Notes under the pieces: generated by a model
The model's input: only the letters and a program-made list of their open reading frames with translations
Told to the model about the DNA's origin: nothing
The model's database searches: none
Position numbers and translations under genes: made by a program
DNA from: JAKGBX01 sp965366835
GTDB taxonomy: Bacteria; Pseudomonadota; Alphaproteobacteria; Rhodobacterales; Rhodobacteraceae
Reading direction: 5' to 3'
Length of the DNA: 13,790 nt
Assembly: GCA_965366835.1 (NCBI GenBank)
Contig: CBDUGF010000105.1
Coordinates: forward strand, 1-13,790
Part shown: piece after piece, positions 1 to 6,589 of the stretch
Layout of the letters: the number at the start of each line of letters is the position of its first letter
Numbering within the stretch: position 1 is the first letter of the stretch

Positions 1-1527
1 CGCCAGTTCCCAGGCTTCGGCGGTTTCCACCGTGTCGCAGGGGCGGAAGGTGTAGGAATTGGGCGTGGCGCGGCAGATGGCGAGATGTTCGACCGGCTGG
101 TGCGTGGGGCCGTCTTCGCCGACGCCGATGCTGTCATGGGTCATCACGAAGACGGTGGGGATCTTCATCAGCGAGGCCAGGCGCATCGCCGGGCGGGCAT
201 AATCGGTGAAGCAGAAGAAAGTGCCGCCATAGGGGCGGATGCCGCCATGCAGCGCCATGCCGTTCATCGCCGCCGCCATGGCATGTTCACGGATGCCCCA
301 ATAGATGTAGCGGCCCTTGCGGTTGTCGATGTCGAACTTGCCGAGATCGCCGGTTTTGGTGTTGTTCGAACCGGTCAGGTCGGCGGAGCCGCCGACCGTC
401 TCCTGCATGATCGGGTTGATCACTTCCAGCGCCATCTCGGAGGACTTGCGGGTCGCCACCTTGGGCGCCTCGTCGGAAATCTGCTTCTTCAGCGCGCGGA
501 CCCGCCCGGCGAGCGATCTGGGCACGTCGCGGGCATAGGCGCGGGAGAATTCGCCCTGGCGGCGCTCGGAAACGCCGGCGAGGCGGCTTTCCCACGCCGT
601 GCGCTCGGGGGCGCCGCGCCGACCGGCCTCTTCCCACCACGATTTGATCTCGGCGGGGATATCGAACGGGCCGGTGGTCCAGCCATAGACCTGCTTGGCG
701 GCGGCCAGCTGATCCGGGTCCGTGAGCGCGCCATGGCCCTTGGAGGTATCCTGCGCCGCGTGGCCGAGGGCGATATGGGTCTTGCAGGCGATCATCGAGG
801 GCAGATCGGAATTCCTGGCCTCGGTGATAGCGGCGTCGATGGCGGCCGGATCATGGCCGTCGATCTCCTGCACATGCCAGCCGGAGGCGGCAAAGCGGGC
901 GGGCTGATCGGTGCTGTCACTGAGCGACACCTTGCCGTCGATGGTGATGTTGTTGTTGTCCCAGAACACGATAAGCTTGGAGAGCTGGTGGCGCCCGGCG
1001 AGGCCGATGGCCTCCTGGCTGATGCCTTCCATCAGGCAACCGTCGCCGACGATGACATAGGTATGATGATCGACGATCTTGGCGCCATAGCGGGCGCGCT
1101 GGATCTCTTCGGCCATGGCGAAACCGACCGCGTTGGCCAGCCCCTGACCCAGCGGGCCGGTTGTGGTCTCGATCCCCGGGGCGTGGCCATATTCGGGATG
1201 GCCGGCGGTGATCGCACCCCATTGGCGGAAATCCTTGATCTGCTCGAGCGTCATTTCCGGATAGCCGGTAAGATAGAGCAGCGAATAGAGCAGCATCGAG
1301 CCATGACCGGCGGAGAGGATGAAGCGGTCGCGATCGGGCCATTCGGGATTGGCGGCATCGAATTTCAGGTGTTGGCCGAAGAGCACTGTGGCGACATCGG
1401 CCATGCCCATCGGCATACCGGAATGGCCGGAATTGGCGGCGGCGACGGCATCGAGCGTGAGCGTGCGGATGGCGGCAGCGCGCATCCAGTGATCGGGGTT
1501 GGCGGCGCGAAGAGCAGCAATGTCCAA
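1..1527 (-). CDS. tkt: Transketolase (C-terminal end cut off by the window edge)
   Basis: Thiamine-diphosphate enzyme that moves two-carbon ketol units between sugar phosphates in the pentose phosphate pathway (and the Calvin cycle where present). About 509 residues are in the window; the family is usually about 660-670, so roughly a quarter is missing at the C-terminus. Visible landmarks are the N-terminal NSGHSGMPMG stretch (about residues 32-41), HPEYGHAPGIETTTGPLGQG (about 110-129), the ThDP/metal motif GDGCLMEG (about 161-168) with its paired NN (about 191-192), IREHAM (about 411-416, holding the catalytic glutamate of the pyrimidine-binding domain) and GEDGPTHQPVEH (about 469-480). The start is taken as TTG (MDIAALRAANPDHW), because AAGGAG lies 7 nt upstream and the protein begins where family members begin. 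It is transcribed away from the zapA pair across a long divergent intergenic region. No frameshift was seen. Confidence 0.96.
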   Translation of the reverse strand, partial: MDIAALRAANPDHWMRAAAIRTLTLDAVAAANSGHSGMPMGMADVATVLFGQHLKFDAANPEWPDRDRFILSAGHGSMLLYSLLYLTGYPEMTLEQIKDFRQWGAITAGHPEYGHAPGIETTTGPLGQGLANAVGFAMAEEIQRARYGAKIVDHHTYVIVGDGCLMEGISQEAIGLAGRHQLSKLIVFWDNNNITIDGKVSLSDSTDQPARFAASGWHVQEIDGHDPAAIDAAITEARNSDLPSMIACKTHIALGHAAQDTSKGHGALTDPDQLAAAKQVYGWTTGPFDIPAEIKSWWEEAGRRGAPERTAWESRLAGVSERRQGEFSRAYARDVPRSLAGRVRALKKQISDEAPKVATRKSSEMALEVINPIMQETVGGSADLTGSNNTKTGDLGKFDIDNRKGRYIYWGIREHAMAAAMNGMALHGGIRPYGGTFFCFTDYARPAMRLASLMKIPTVFVMTHDSIGVGEDGPTHQPVEHLAICRATPNSYTFRPCDTVETAEAWELA

Positions 1528-1598
1528 GACGGGACTCCTTCGTATGGCTTGGCTTTGCGGCGATCCTTAAAGGGTTTCGGGGTGAGGTTGAAGCACAA

Positions 1599-1620
1599 GC
1601 TTCACTCCGGCTTCACTCCG
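1599..1620. repeat. Perfect 11-bp tandem duplication in the tkt leader
   Basis: GCTTCACTCCG occurs twice head to tail (1599-1609 and 1610-1620). On the minus strand this reads as a repeated CGGAGTGAAGC in the untranslated leader of tkt. The first copy also forms a short hairpin with GAAGC at 1590-1594 (GAAGC-ACAA-GCTTC). It may be slippage or a direct-repeat binding site; the sequence alone does not decide. Confidence 0.6.
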
Positions 1621-1646
1621 GGTGCAGGCGCCGCGCGTGCGCCACG

Positions 1647-1709
1647 GCTGTTGCGGCATATTGCAGAAAATCAACAGCCTGCCGCAACGCTTTGTCCGGT
1701 CAGCAAAGC
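1647..1709. other. Overlapping alternative inverted repeats in the tkt leader
   Basis: Three perfect inverted repeats lie in 63 nt: GTTGCGGCA (1650-1658) with TGCCGCAAC (1680-1688); GCTGTTG (1647-1653) with CAACAGC (1672-1678); GCTTTG (1689-1694) with CAAAGC (1704-1709). The first two share bases 1650-1653 and cannot form together. On the minus strand this is upstream of tkt. No U-tract follows, so a classical attenuator is not shown. Confidence 0.45.
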
Positions 1710-1777
1710 GGCGCAAGAGGGCCAAAAACCGCAGGCGACGGCGGGGGCTTGCCTGTTTGCGGGGCGAAATTGGCTTT

Positions 1778-1795
1778 CCTTGTTTGGAAACAAGG
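1778..1795. promoter_or_regulatory. 18-bp perfect palindrome, possible operator
   Basis: CCTTGTTTGGAAACAAGG has two 8-bp arms around GG. It overlaps the candidate -35 box of the plus-strand zapA-pair promoter. The symmetry and position fit a repressor site, but the cognate protein is not evident in the window. Confidence 0.4.
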
Positions 1796-1808
1796 TGAAA
1801 GGCATTAA
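1780..1808 (+). promoter_or_regulatory. Candidate sigma-70-type promoter for the zauP-like/zapA pair
   Basis: TTGTTT (1780-1785), a 17-nt spacer and CATTAA (1803-1808) are a moderate match to housekeeping boxes (3 of 6 bases each). The -35 box lies within the perfect palindrome at 1778-1795. The start codon is about 140 nt downstream. This is a visual match only. Confidence 0.28.
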
Positions 1809-1945
1809 AGTTGAAGCAATCCGGCAAGTCGGCTTGATTCGCGGTGAGGCAGCCGCAAGCCCGAAAAGCCCGGAGGCCCGAGACCGCCGAGACACGGCGG
1901 ACCCGGAAGGTGCATGACGGATGCATGGCAAAAGAGGAGTGGGGC

Positions 1946-2431
1946 ATGAGCCAGGTTGAGGAGTTGGAGCGCAGGATTACGGCTGCGCTCGACCGCATCG
2001 CCAAGGGAATAGAACCGCTCGGCACGGCGCCCGACAGCAGCGCCGCCGAGGAAGAACTGGCCCGGGCGCGTGCCGAGCTGGAAGAGGAACGGCTGGCCGG
2101 CGCACAGCTGGAAGAGCGGATCAAGGCGCTCCATGAAAAGCAGGACAGCAAGATAGCCGCCCTGGAGACGCAGACCGCCGAGCAGGGCAAGACGCTGACC
2201 AAGCTCGATGCAGAGTTGCAGCGGCTGCGCGCCGCCAACGAACAGCTGCGCGCTTCGAACGGGGCGCTGCGCGAGGCCAACGAGAAAGGTGTCGGCGAGC
2301 CGCATCTGATCAACAAGGCGATGCTGGCCGAGCTCGAGGGCTTGCGCGCCTCGCGGGCCGCCGACATGGCCGAGAACGCGGCGATCCTGAGCGCGCTCGA
2401 GCCGCTGTTGCGGGCAGAGGAGGGCGCATAA
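1946..2431 (+). CDS. Coiled-coil protein upstream of ZapA (ZauP-like)
   Basis: A 161-residue acidic, Glu/Ala/Leu-rich protein predicted to be almost entirely helical coiled coil. It begins MSQVEELERRITAALDRIA and has heptad-like runs through about residues 30-115 (EELARARAELEEERL, KIAALETQTAEQGKTL). There is no signal peptide or membrane segment. The start at 1946 was preferred over a longer open frame because AGAGGAG lies a few nt upstream and the upstream extension is Arg-rich and uncharacteristic. Its stop TAA overlaps the zapA ATG by one base, so the two are probably translationally coupled. In Caulobacter, a coiled-coil protein encoded just upstream of zapA (ZauP) works with ZapA at the FtsZ ring. 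The same role here is inferred from position and coiled-coil nature, not from residue-level homology. Confidence 0.82.
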   Translation: MSQVEELERRITAALDRIAKGIEPLGTAPDSSAAEEELARARAELEEERLAGAQLEERIKALHEKQDSKIAALETQTAEQGKTLTKLDAELQRLRAANEQLRASNGALREANEKGVGEPHLINKAMLAELEGLRASRAADMAENAAILSALEPLLRAEEGA

Positions 2432-2823
2432 TGCCGGAAGTGGAAATCCAGATCGGGGGCCGCAGTTTCGAGGTGGCTTGCCAGGAGGGCGAGGAGCATT
2501 ACCTGCAATCCGCCGCGCGGATGCTCGACACCGAAGCGTCGGCCCTGACCGGCCAGATCGGGCGCCTGCCCGAGGCGCGGATGCTGTTGATGGCCGGGCT
2601 GATGCTGGCCGACAAGACCGCCGGGGTGGAGGACAAGCTTCGCGAGATGCAGGCCCAGGTGGCCGACCTGGAAGGCGAACTGCTGCGGATGCGCGACATG
2701 CCCACGCCCGAGCCCAACCGGGTCGAAGTTCCGGTGGTGCCGGAAAGCCTGACCGACAGCCTGGCCGAGCTGGCCGCGCGGGCAGAAGCGCTGGCGGCGG
2801 AAGTGGAAGAGAAGGCGGGGTAG
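2431..2823 (+). CDS. zapA: Cell division protein ZapA
   Basis: ZapA cross-links FtsZ protofilaments and stabilises the Z ring in the cytoplasm. The 130-residue protein has the family layout. The N-terminal globular part opens with VEIQIGGRSFEVACQEGEE (about residues 4-22) and continues with HYLQSAARMLDTEASAL, then the helical LMAGLMLADK segment (about 52-61). A C-terminal coiled coil follows (about 64-90), with a short Pro-rich linker and a last helix (about 105-130). The start ATG overlaps the TAA of the upstream coiled-coil gene by one base. In many alphaproteobacteria 6S RNA and a 5-formyl-THF cyclo-ligase gene follow zapA; here a convergent gene ends only 27 nt away instead. Confidence 0.93.
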   Translation: MPEVEIQIGGRSFEVACQEGEEHYLQSAARMLDTEASALTGQIGRLPEARMLLMAGLMLADKTAGVEDKLREMQAQVADLEGELLRMRDMPTPEPNRVEVPVVPESLTDSLAELAARAEALAAEVEEKAG

Positions 2824-2831
2824 CAACCGAT

Positions 2832-2850
2832 GGCGCGCTGGAGGCGCGCC
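2832..2850. terminator. Hairpin between convergent zapA and RHH genes
   Basis: GGCGCGC-TGGAG-GCGCGCC is a perfect 7-bp stem with a 5-nt loop. It fills the 27-nt gap between two convergent stop codons and could act in both directions. There is no T-run on either side, so intrinsic termination is suggested mainly by position. Confidence 0.5.
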
Positions 2851-3069
2851 CTAGGCCCGATCCCGATAATGGCGCAGGACAAACAGCCGGATTGCTGAAG
2901 CCAGGCCGCCGTCGAGGCCGCGGGCTTCGTCGATCTCGGCAGCGAGCGCATTCAGCGGCTGGCCGCGCTCTGCCGCGATGTCGCGGAAGGCCTGCCAGAA
3001 CTCCGCTTCCAGCGAGACCGAGGTACGGTGCCCGCGCAGCGAAAGCGAATGCTTGACGGGGCGGCTCAT
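2851..3069 (-). CDS. Ribbon-helix-helix domain protein (RHH_4-like)
   Basis: A 72-residue protein that begins MSRPVKHSLSLRGHRTSVSLEAEFWQAF. The basic start, the strand-like HRTSVSLE segment (about 14-21) and the following helices (EFWQAFRDIAAERG, LNALAAEIDEARG) fit the RHH_4 family of short ribbon-helix-helix proteins common in alphaproteobacteria. Its DNA target and role are unknown. The start codon overlaps the stop of the DUF4169 gene as ATGA, making it the last gene of the fumC-DUF4169-RHH set. It could be a DNA-binding regulator; whether it controls fumC cannot be told from sequence. Confidence 0.85.
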   Translation of the reverse strand: MSRPVKHSLSLRGHRTSVSLEAEFWQAFRDIAAERGQPLNALAAEIDEARGLDGGLASAIRLFVLRHYRDRA

Positions 3070-3242
3070 TCGTCGCGTTGCTTGCCGTCGAGGTCGCGGG
3101 CCGCTTTTTCGCTGCGCGCCTTTTCAAGCGTTTTCTGTGCCTTTGTGAGGCCGAATTTTACCGCGTTTTCCTGCGACTGCGCCTTCTTCTTCAGCCTGGT
3201 GAGGGCCTTGCGGGCCTTGTTGAGGTTGGTGACGTTGCTCAT
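3066..3242 (-). CDS. DUF4169 family small basic protein
   Basis: A 58-residue, Lys/Arg-rich protein starting MSNVTNLNKARKALTRLKKK, with a helical charged body (AVKFGLTKAQKTLEKARSEKAARDLDGK). The MSxVxNLNKARK opening and size match the small DUF4169 family, found mainly in Rhodobacteraceae and relatives and of unknown function. It overlaps fumC upstream (ATGA, 3239-3242) and the RHH gene downstream (ATGA, 3066-3069), so all three are likely translated in a coupled way. The strong positive charge would allow nucleic-acid or membrane contact, but nothing proves either. Confidence 0.85.
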   Translation of the reverse strand: MSNVTNLNKARKALTRLKKKAQSQENAVKFGLTKAQKTLEKARSEKAARDLDGKQRDE

Positions 3243-4633
3243 GCTGACGGCCCGATCATCTTTTCGGGGCGCACGATGCGGTCGAAGGTTTCTTCATCGA
3301 CAAAGCCGAGCCGCACCGCCTCCTGGCGCAGGGTAGTGCCGTTTTCATGGGCGGTCTTGGCGACCTTGGTGGCGTTGTCATAGCCGATCTCGGGCGCCAG
3401 CGCCGTGACCAGCATCAGGCTCGATTTCATCAGCGTGTCGATGCGTGCCTCATCGGCTAGAAGCCCATCAACCAGGTTGTCGGTGAAGGCCGAAGCGGCG
3501 TCGCCCAGAAGCTGCATGGATTGCAGCACGTTATAGGCGATCATCGGCTTGAACACGTTGAGCTCGAAATGGCCCTGGGAGCCGGCGAAGCCGACGGCGG
3601 CGTCATTGCCCATGACATGGGCGCAGACCTGGGTGAGGGCTTCGCATTGGGTCGGGTTGACCTTCCCGGGCATGATCGACGAGCCGGGCTCGTTGGCGGG
3701 CAGGATCAGCTCGCCCAGCCCGGCGCGCGGGCCGGAGCCGAGAAAGCGGATATCGTTGGCGATCTTGTAGAGCGAGGCGGCAACCGAGCGCAGCGCGCCG
3801 GAGATCTCGACCATCGCGTCATGCGCCGCCAGCGCTTCGAACTTGTTGGGGGCGGAGACGAAGGGCAGGCCGGTGATGGCGGCGATTTCATTGGCCACCT
3901 GCTTGTCCCACCCTGAAACCGTGTTGAGGCCGGTGCCGACGGCGGTGCCGCCCTGGGCCAGTTCATGGATCCGGGGCAGGGCGGATTTCACCCGTTCGAT
4001 CGCCATGGCGACCTGGTGGGCATAGCCGGAAAACTCCTGCCCGAGGGTCAGGGGGGTCGCATCCTGGGTGTGGGTGCGGCCGATCTTGATGATGTGGCCC
4101 CAGGCATCGACCTTGGCTTGCAGGGCGCCGCGCAGCTTTTCCAGCCCCGGCAGCAGCACATCGCGCGCCGTGGTGGCGGCGGCGATATGCATCGCGGTGG
4201 GAAAGGTATCGTTGGAGCTTTGGCCCATGTTGACGTGATCGTTGGGATGGACCGGCGATTTGCTGCCCAGGGTGCCGCCGAGCATTTCGATGGCGCGGTT
4301 AGCGATCACCTCGTTGGCGTTCATGTTGGACTGGGTGCCCGAGCCGGTCTGCCAGACCACCAGCGGGAAGTGATCGTCGAGCGCGCCCGCCGCGACTTCG
4401 CCGGCGGCGGCGACGATGGCCTCGCCGGATTCTGAATCGAGCCGGCCGAGGGCGAGGTTGACGCGAGCGCAGGCCTGTTTGATCACGCCGAGCGCATGCA
4501 CGATGGCGGCAGGCTGGCGCTCCCAGCCGATCGGGAAATTGGCGATGGAGCGTTGGGTCTGCGCGCCCCAGTAGCGATCGGCGGGCACGTCGATGGTGCC
4601 GAAACTGTCACTTTCGCTGCGTTTTCCGGTCAT
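3239..4633 (-). CDS. fumC: Class II fumarate hydratase (fumarase C)
   Basis: Iron-independent TCA-cycle enzyme that interconverts fumarate and (S)-malate in the cytoplasm as a homotetramer. The 464 residues match the family length. Landmarks are TGSGTQSNMNANEVIANRA (about residues 96-114), HPNDHVNMGQSSNDTFPTAM (about 129-148), GRTHTQDATPLTLGQEFSGY (about 185-204, catalytic His at about 188) and the superfamily signature GSSIMPGKVNP (about 317-327, catalytic Ser at about 318). Starting at MTGKRSESDSFG removes a 28-residue upstream extension that has no family character; AAGGGG lies upstream of the chosen ATG. It heads a three-gene set with DUF4169 and RHH genes, each junction an ATGA overlap. 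Confidence 0.96.
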   Translation of the reverse strand: MTGKRSESDSFGTIDVPADRYWGAQTQRSIANFPIGWERQPAAIVHALGVIKQACARVNLALGRLDSESGEAIVAAAGEVAAGALDDHFPLVVWQTGSGTQSNMNANEVIANRAIEMLGGTLGSKSPVHPNDHVNMGQSSNDTFPTAMHIAAATTARDVLLPGLEKLRGALQAKVDAWGHIIKIGRTHTQDATPLTLGQEFSGYAHQVAMAIERVKSALPRIHELAQGGTAVGTGLNTVSGWDKQVANEIAAITGLPFVSAPNKFEALAAHDAMVEISGALRSVAASLYKIANDIRFLGSGPRAGLGELILPANEPGSSIMPGKVNPTQCEALTQVCAHVMGNDAAVGFAGSQGHFELNVFKPMIAYNVLQSMQLLGDAASAFTDNLVDGLLADEARIDTLMKSSLMLVTALAPEIGYDNATKVAKTAHENGTTLRQEAVRLGFVDEETFDRIVRPEKMIGPSA

Positions 4634-4738
4634 GGAGAGCCCCTTTGGCCAACTGTGCTGTGCAGAATGGCGGCGGCGGAGGTGAAGATCAACGCCGCGC
4701 GTTCCCGGACAGGGCATTGGCCTTCGCGAGGCGCATGC

Positions 4739-4759
4739 GCGCCGGGCTCTCGCCCGCGC
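4739..4759 (-). terminator. GC hairpin directly after sspB
   Basis: On the minus strand GCGC-GGGC-GAGA-GCCC-(G)-GCGC gives an 8-bp stem with one bulged G and a stable GAGA loop, 3 nt after the sspB stop. No U-tract follows. It is a candidate transcript end or 3'-protective hairpin between sspB and fumC. Confidence 0.4.
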
Positions 4760-4762
4760 CGG

Positions 4763-5236
4763 TTATTTGCGGAACTTGTCGAGGCTGACCACCTCGGCGT
4801 CGCGGTTTTCCCGAGGCTTTGCTTCCGGCCCGCCGCGCTTGTGATCGAAGCCGTCGTCGTCATCCTCGTCGTCGTCCTCGTCCTCATGGGTCTCGAAGCG
4901 CAGGCCGAACTCGACCGACGGATCGACGAAGGTCTTGATTGCGTCATAGGGGATATAGAGCGGCTCGGGCGCATCGCCGAAATTGAGCGTTACGGCGAAA
5001 CCTTCATCGCTGACCTCGAGCCCGTCGAACCAGTGTTGCATCACCACGGTCATTTCCGAGGGGTAACGGTCGCGCAACCAATTGGCGAGCTTTGCCTCGG
5101 GATGGGTGGTTTCGAAGGTGATGAAGAAATGATGCGCTCCCGGCAGGCCATCTTCGGCCACACCATGAAGGACTTCTTGAATGAGGCCACGCATCGCGCG
5201 GTGCATAAGGCTGCCATAGTCGATGGTGCGTGACAT
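4763..5236 (-). CDS. sspB: SspB family ClpXP adaptor protein
   Basis: SspB tethers ssrA-tagged proteins made by trans-translation to the ClpXP protease. The 157 residues fit the alphaproteobacterial form. The substrate-binding domain spans about residues 1-113 (MHRAMRGLIQEVL, HHFFITFETTHPEAKL, MTVVMQHWFDGLEV, FAVTLNFGDAPEPLYIPYDAI, FVDPSVEFGLRF). A very acidic linker follows (about 117-128, nearly all Asp/Glu), then a basic C-terminal tail ending VSLDKFRK that resembles the ClpX-binding peptide of SspB proteins. It lies downstream of ssrA, chrB-like and chrA on the same strand, so the tag RNA and its adaptor are about 2.3 kb apart. The G-rich stretch before the ATG is a weak ribosome-binding site. 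An independent promoter is likely in the 102-nt gap after chrA, though none is clear. Confidence 0.93.
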   Translation of the reverse strand: MSRTIDYGSLMHRAMRGLIQEVLHGVAEDGLPGAHHFFITFETTHPEAKLANWLRDRYPSEMTVVMQHWFDGLEVSDEGFAVTLNFGDAPEPLYIPYDAIKTFVDPSVEFGLRFETHEDEDDDEDDDDGFDHKRGGPEAKPRENRDAEVVSLDKFRK

Positions 5237-5338
5237 CTGCCCCCCCAGTTGAGCTTGCCCGGTGAAGGATTACTGGATTCACAATAAGGGATTCGCTGGA
5301 AAGCGAAAGAGGCGGGCGCGCAAAAATCCGCGCATGGC

Positions 5339-6586
5339 TCAGAGCAGGGCGGTGGCGACTCCGGCGGCGGCCATGAGCGCCAGCATGCGCAACATCGAGA
5401 ACCGGAGCGCCAGCCCGAACAGAGCGGCCAGAGCGGTAAGGGCGCCGGCGGTGAGATCGAAGCTGGCAAGATCGGGCCAGAGGCCAAAACGGCCCGCGTG
5501 CTGCTCCGAGAACAGCACATGGAGGGCGAACCATAATGTGAGGTTGGCGATCACGCCGACGACGGCGGCTGTGATAGCGCGCAGCGCACCGGTCAGGCGG
5601 GGCTGGGCCAGCAGGTAGTCGACATAGGGCGCGCCGACGAAAATCCACAGGAAACAAGGGACAAACGTGACCCACAGCGCCATCAGCCCGGACAGGAGCG
5701 CCAGCCCCCAACCGCCCTCATTGTAACCGGCCAGAAGGGCGACGAATTCGGTGACCAGGATCAGCGGTCCGGGGGTGGTTTCGGCCAGGCCGAGGGCGTC
5801 GATCATCTCGCCGGTGCTGATCCAGCCATAGGTTTCGACCACGGTTTGGGTCATCCAGGCCAGCACCGCATAGGCGCCGCCGAAGGTGAGGACTGCCAGT
5901 TGCGAGAAATAAAGCGCCACATCGGTGAGGAAATCGGCGCTGAGCGCCATGGCGAGCGCGATCGGAGCGGCCCAGAGCGCGGCCCATGCCAGCGCGGTGC
6001 GCAGGGTTTGCAGCGGCGAGACCGAGATCGGCGGGGCCGCCGCGCCGGTGCCGCGCCCGGCAAGAAGCCCGATCAGCGCGGCGCTGGCGATGATCGCGGG
6101 AAAGGGCAGGCCGAGGACGTAGATCGATATGAAAGCGGCAATCGCCAGCAGCCAGCCCAACCGTCCGTGCAGGGCCTTGCCCGCAACCTTGGCGAGTGCC
6201 TGAAACACGATCACCACCACCGCGGCCTTGATCCCGGCGAAGCCCGCGATCACCAGCGGCAGGTCGCCATAGGCGACATAGAGCGCCGCGAGCAGGGCGA
6301 TCACGGCCGCGCCGGGCAGCACGAAGAACAGCCCGGCAATGATGCCGCCCGAAACCCCGCGCAGGCGCCAGCCGGAATAGGCGGCGAGCTGCATCGCCTC
6401 GGGGCCGGGCAACAGCATGCAGAAGCTGAGCGCGCCGAGAAACTGCTCTTCGCTGAGCCATTCGCGGCGCTCGACCAGTTCTTCGTGCATCAGGGAGATC
6501 TGCGCCGCCGGGCCGCCGAAGGACAGCAGGCCGATGCGTGCGAAGCTGCGCAGAAAAGCCGCGGTGGTCGGGGGATGGGCGTTCAT
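5339..6586 (-). CDS. chrA: Chromate efflux transporter ChrA (long-chain CHR family)
   Basis: Inner-membrane transporter of the CHR superfamily; characterised members export chromate using the proton motive force. The 415-residue protein is the long, two-domain form. The N-terminal half has LSFGGPAAQISLM (about residues 21-33), EEQFLGALSFCMLLPGPEAMQLAAYSGW (about 46-73, given as key blocks EEQF, LLPGPEAMQ, GWRLRG) and several hydrophobic segments. The C-terminal half repeats the pattern with LTFGGAYAVLAWM (about 233-245) and GLAETTPGPLILVTEF (about 266-281). About ten membrane segments are apparent. The start lies 3 nt after the stop of the upstream ChrB-domain gene, so the two are surely one operon. 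Homologues can also move sulfate or other oxyanions, so the natural substrate is not fixed by sequence. Confidence 0.94.
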   Translation of the reverse strand: MNAHPPTTAAFLRSFARIGLLSFGGPAAQISLMHEELVERREWLSEEQFLGALSFCMLLPGPEAMQLAAYSGWRLRGVSGGIIAGLFFVLPGAAVIALLAALYVAYGDLPLVIAGFAGIKAAVVVIVFQALAKVAGKALHGRLGWLLAIAAFISIYVLGLPFPAIIASAALIGLLAGRGTGAAAPPISVSPLQTLRTALAWAALWAAPIALAMALSADFLTDVALYFSQLAVLTFGGAYAVLAWMTQTVVETYGWISTGEMIDALGLAETTPGPLILVTEFVALLAGYNEGGWGLALLSGLMALWVTFVPCFLWIFVGAPYVDYLLAQPRLTGALRAITAAVVGVIANLTLWFALHVLFSEQHAGRFGLWPDLASFDLTAGALTALAALFGLALRFSMLRMLALMAAAGVATALL

Positions 6587-6589
6587 CCC

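Larger units (their letters stand above)
1528..1945. other. Divergent intergenic region tkt / zauP-like-zapA, repeat-rich, no gene recognised
   Basis: About 418 nt without a convincing gene. Open frames run through it on both strands but look like unbiased extensions of neighbouring frames, with no ribosome-binding site or family match. It must hold the promoters of tkt (minus) and of the zapA pair (plus). It contains an 11-bp tandem duplication (1599-1620), overlapping alternative inverted repeats (1647-1709) and an 18-bp perfect palindrome (1778-1795), each listed separately. Known cis-regulated tkt leaders in this group were not recognised. Confidence 0.6.

Noticed and set aside
85..1917. 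A 610-codon plus-strand open frame across the transketolase region
   Set aside because: It is antisense to a fully convincing transketolase, its translation is low-complexity Gly/Ala/Asp/His/Arg-rich, and it matches no family. High-GC third-position bias leaves long antisense frames.
2824..2850. 6S RNA gene downstream of zapA
   Set aside because: Many alphaproteobacteria have 6S RNA there, but only 27 nt separate zapA from the convergent RHH gene, and no 6S-like structure was seen.
4634..4762. Promoter for fumC (TTGATC/CATTCT, 17-nt spacing on the minus strand)
   Set aside because: Only a partial match to consensus in GC-rich DNA; not strong enough to list as a feature.
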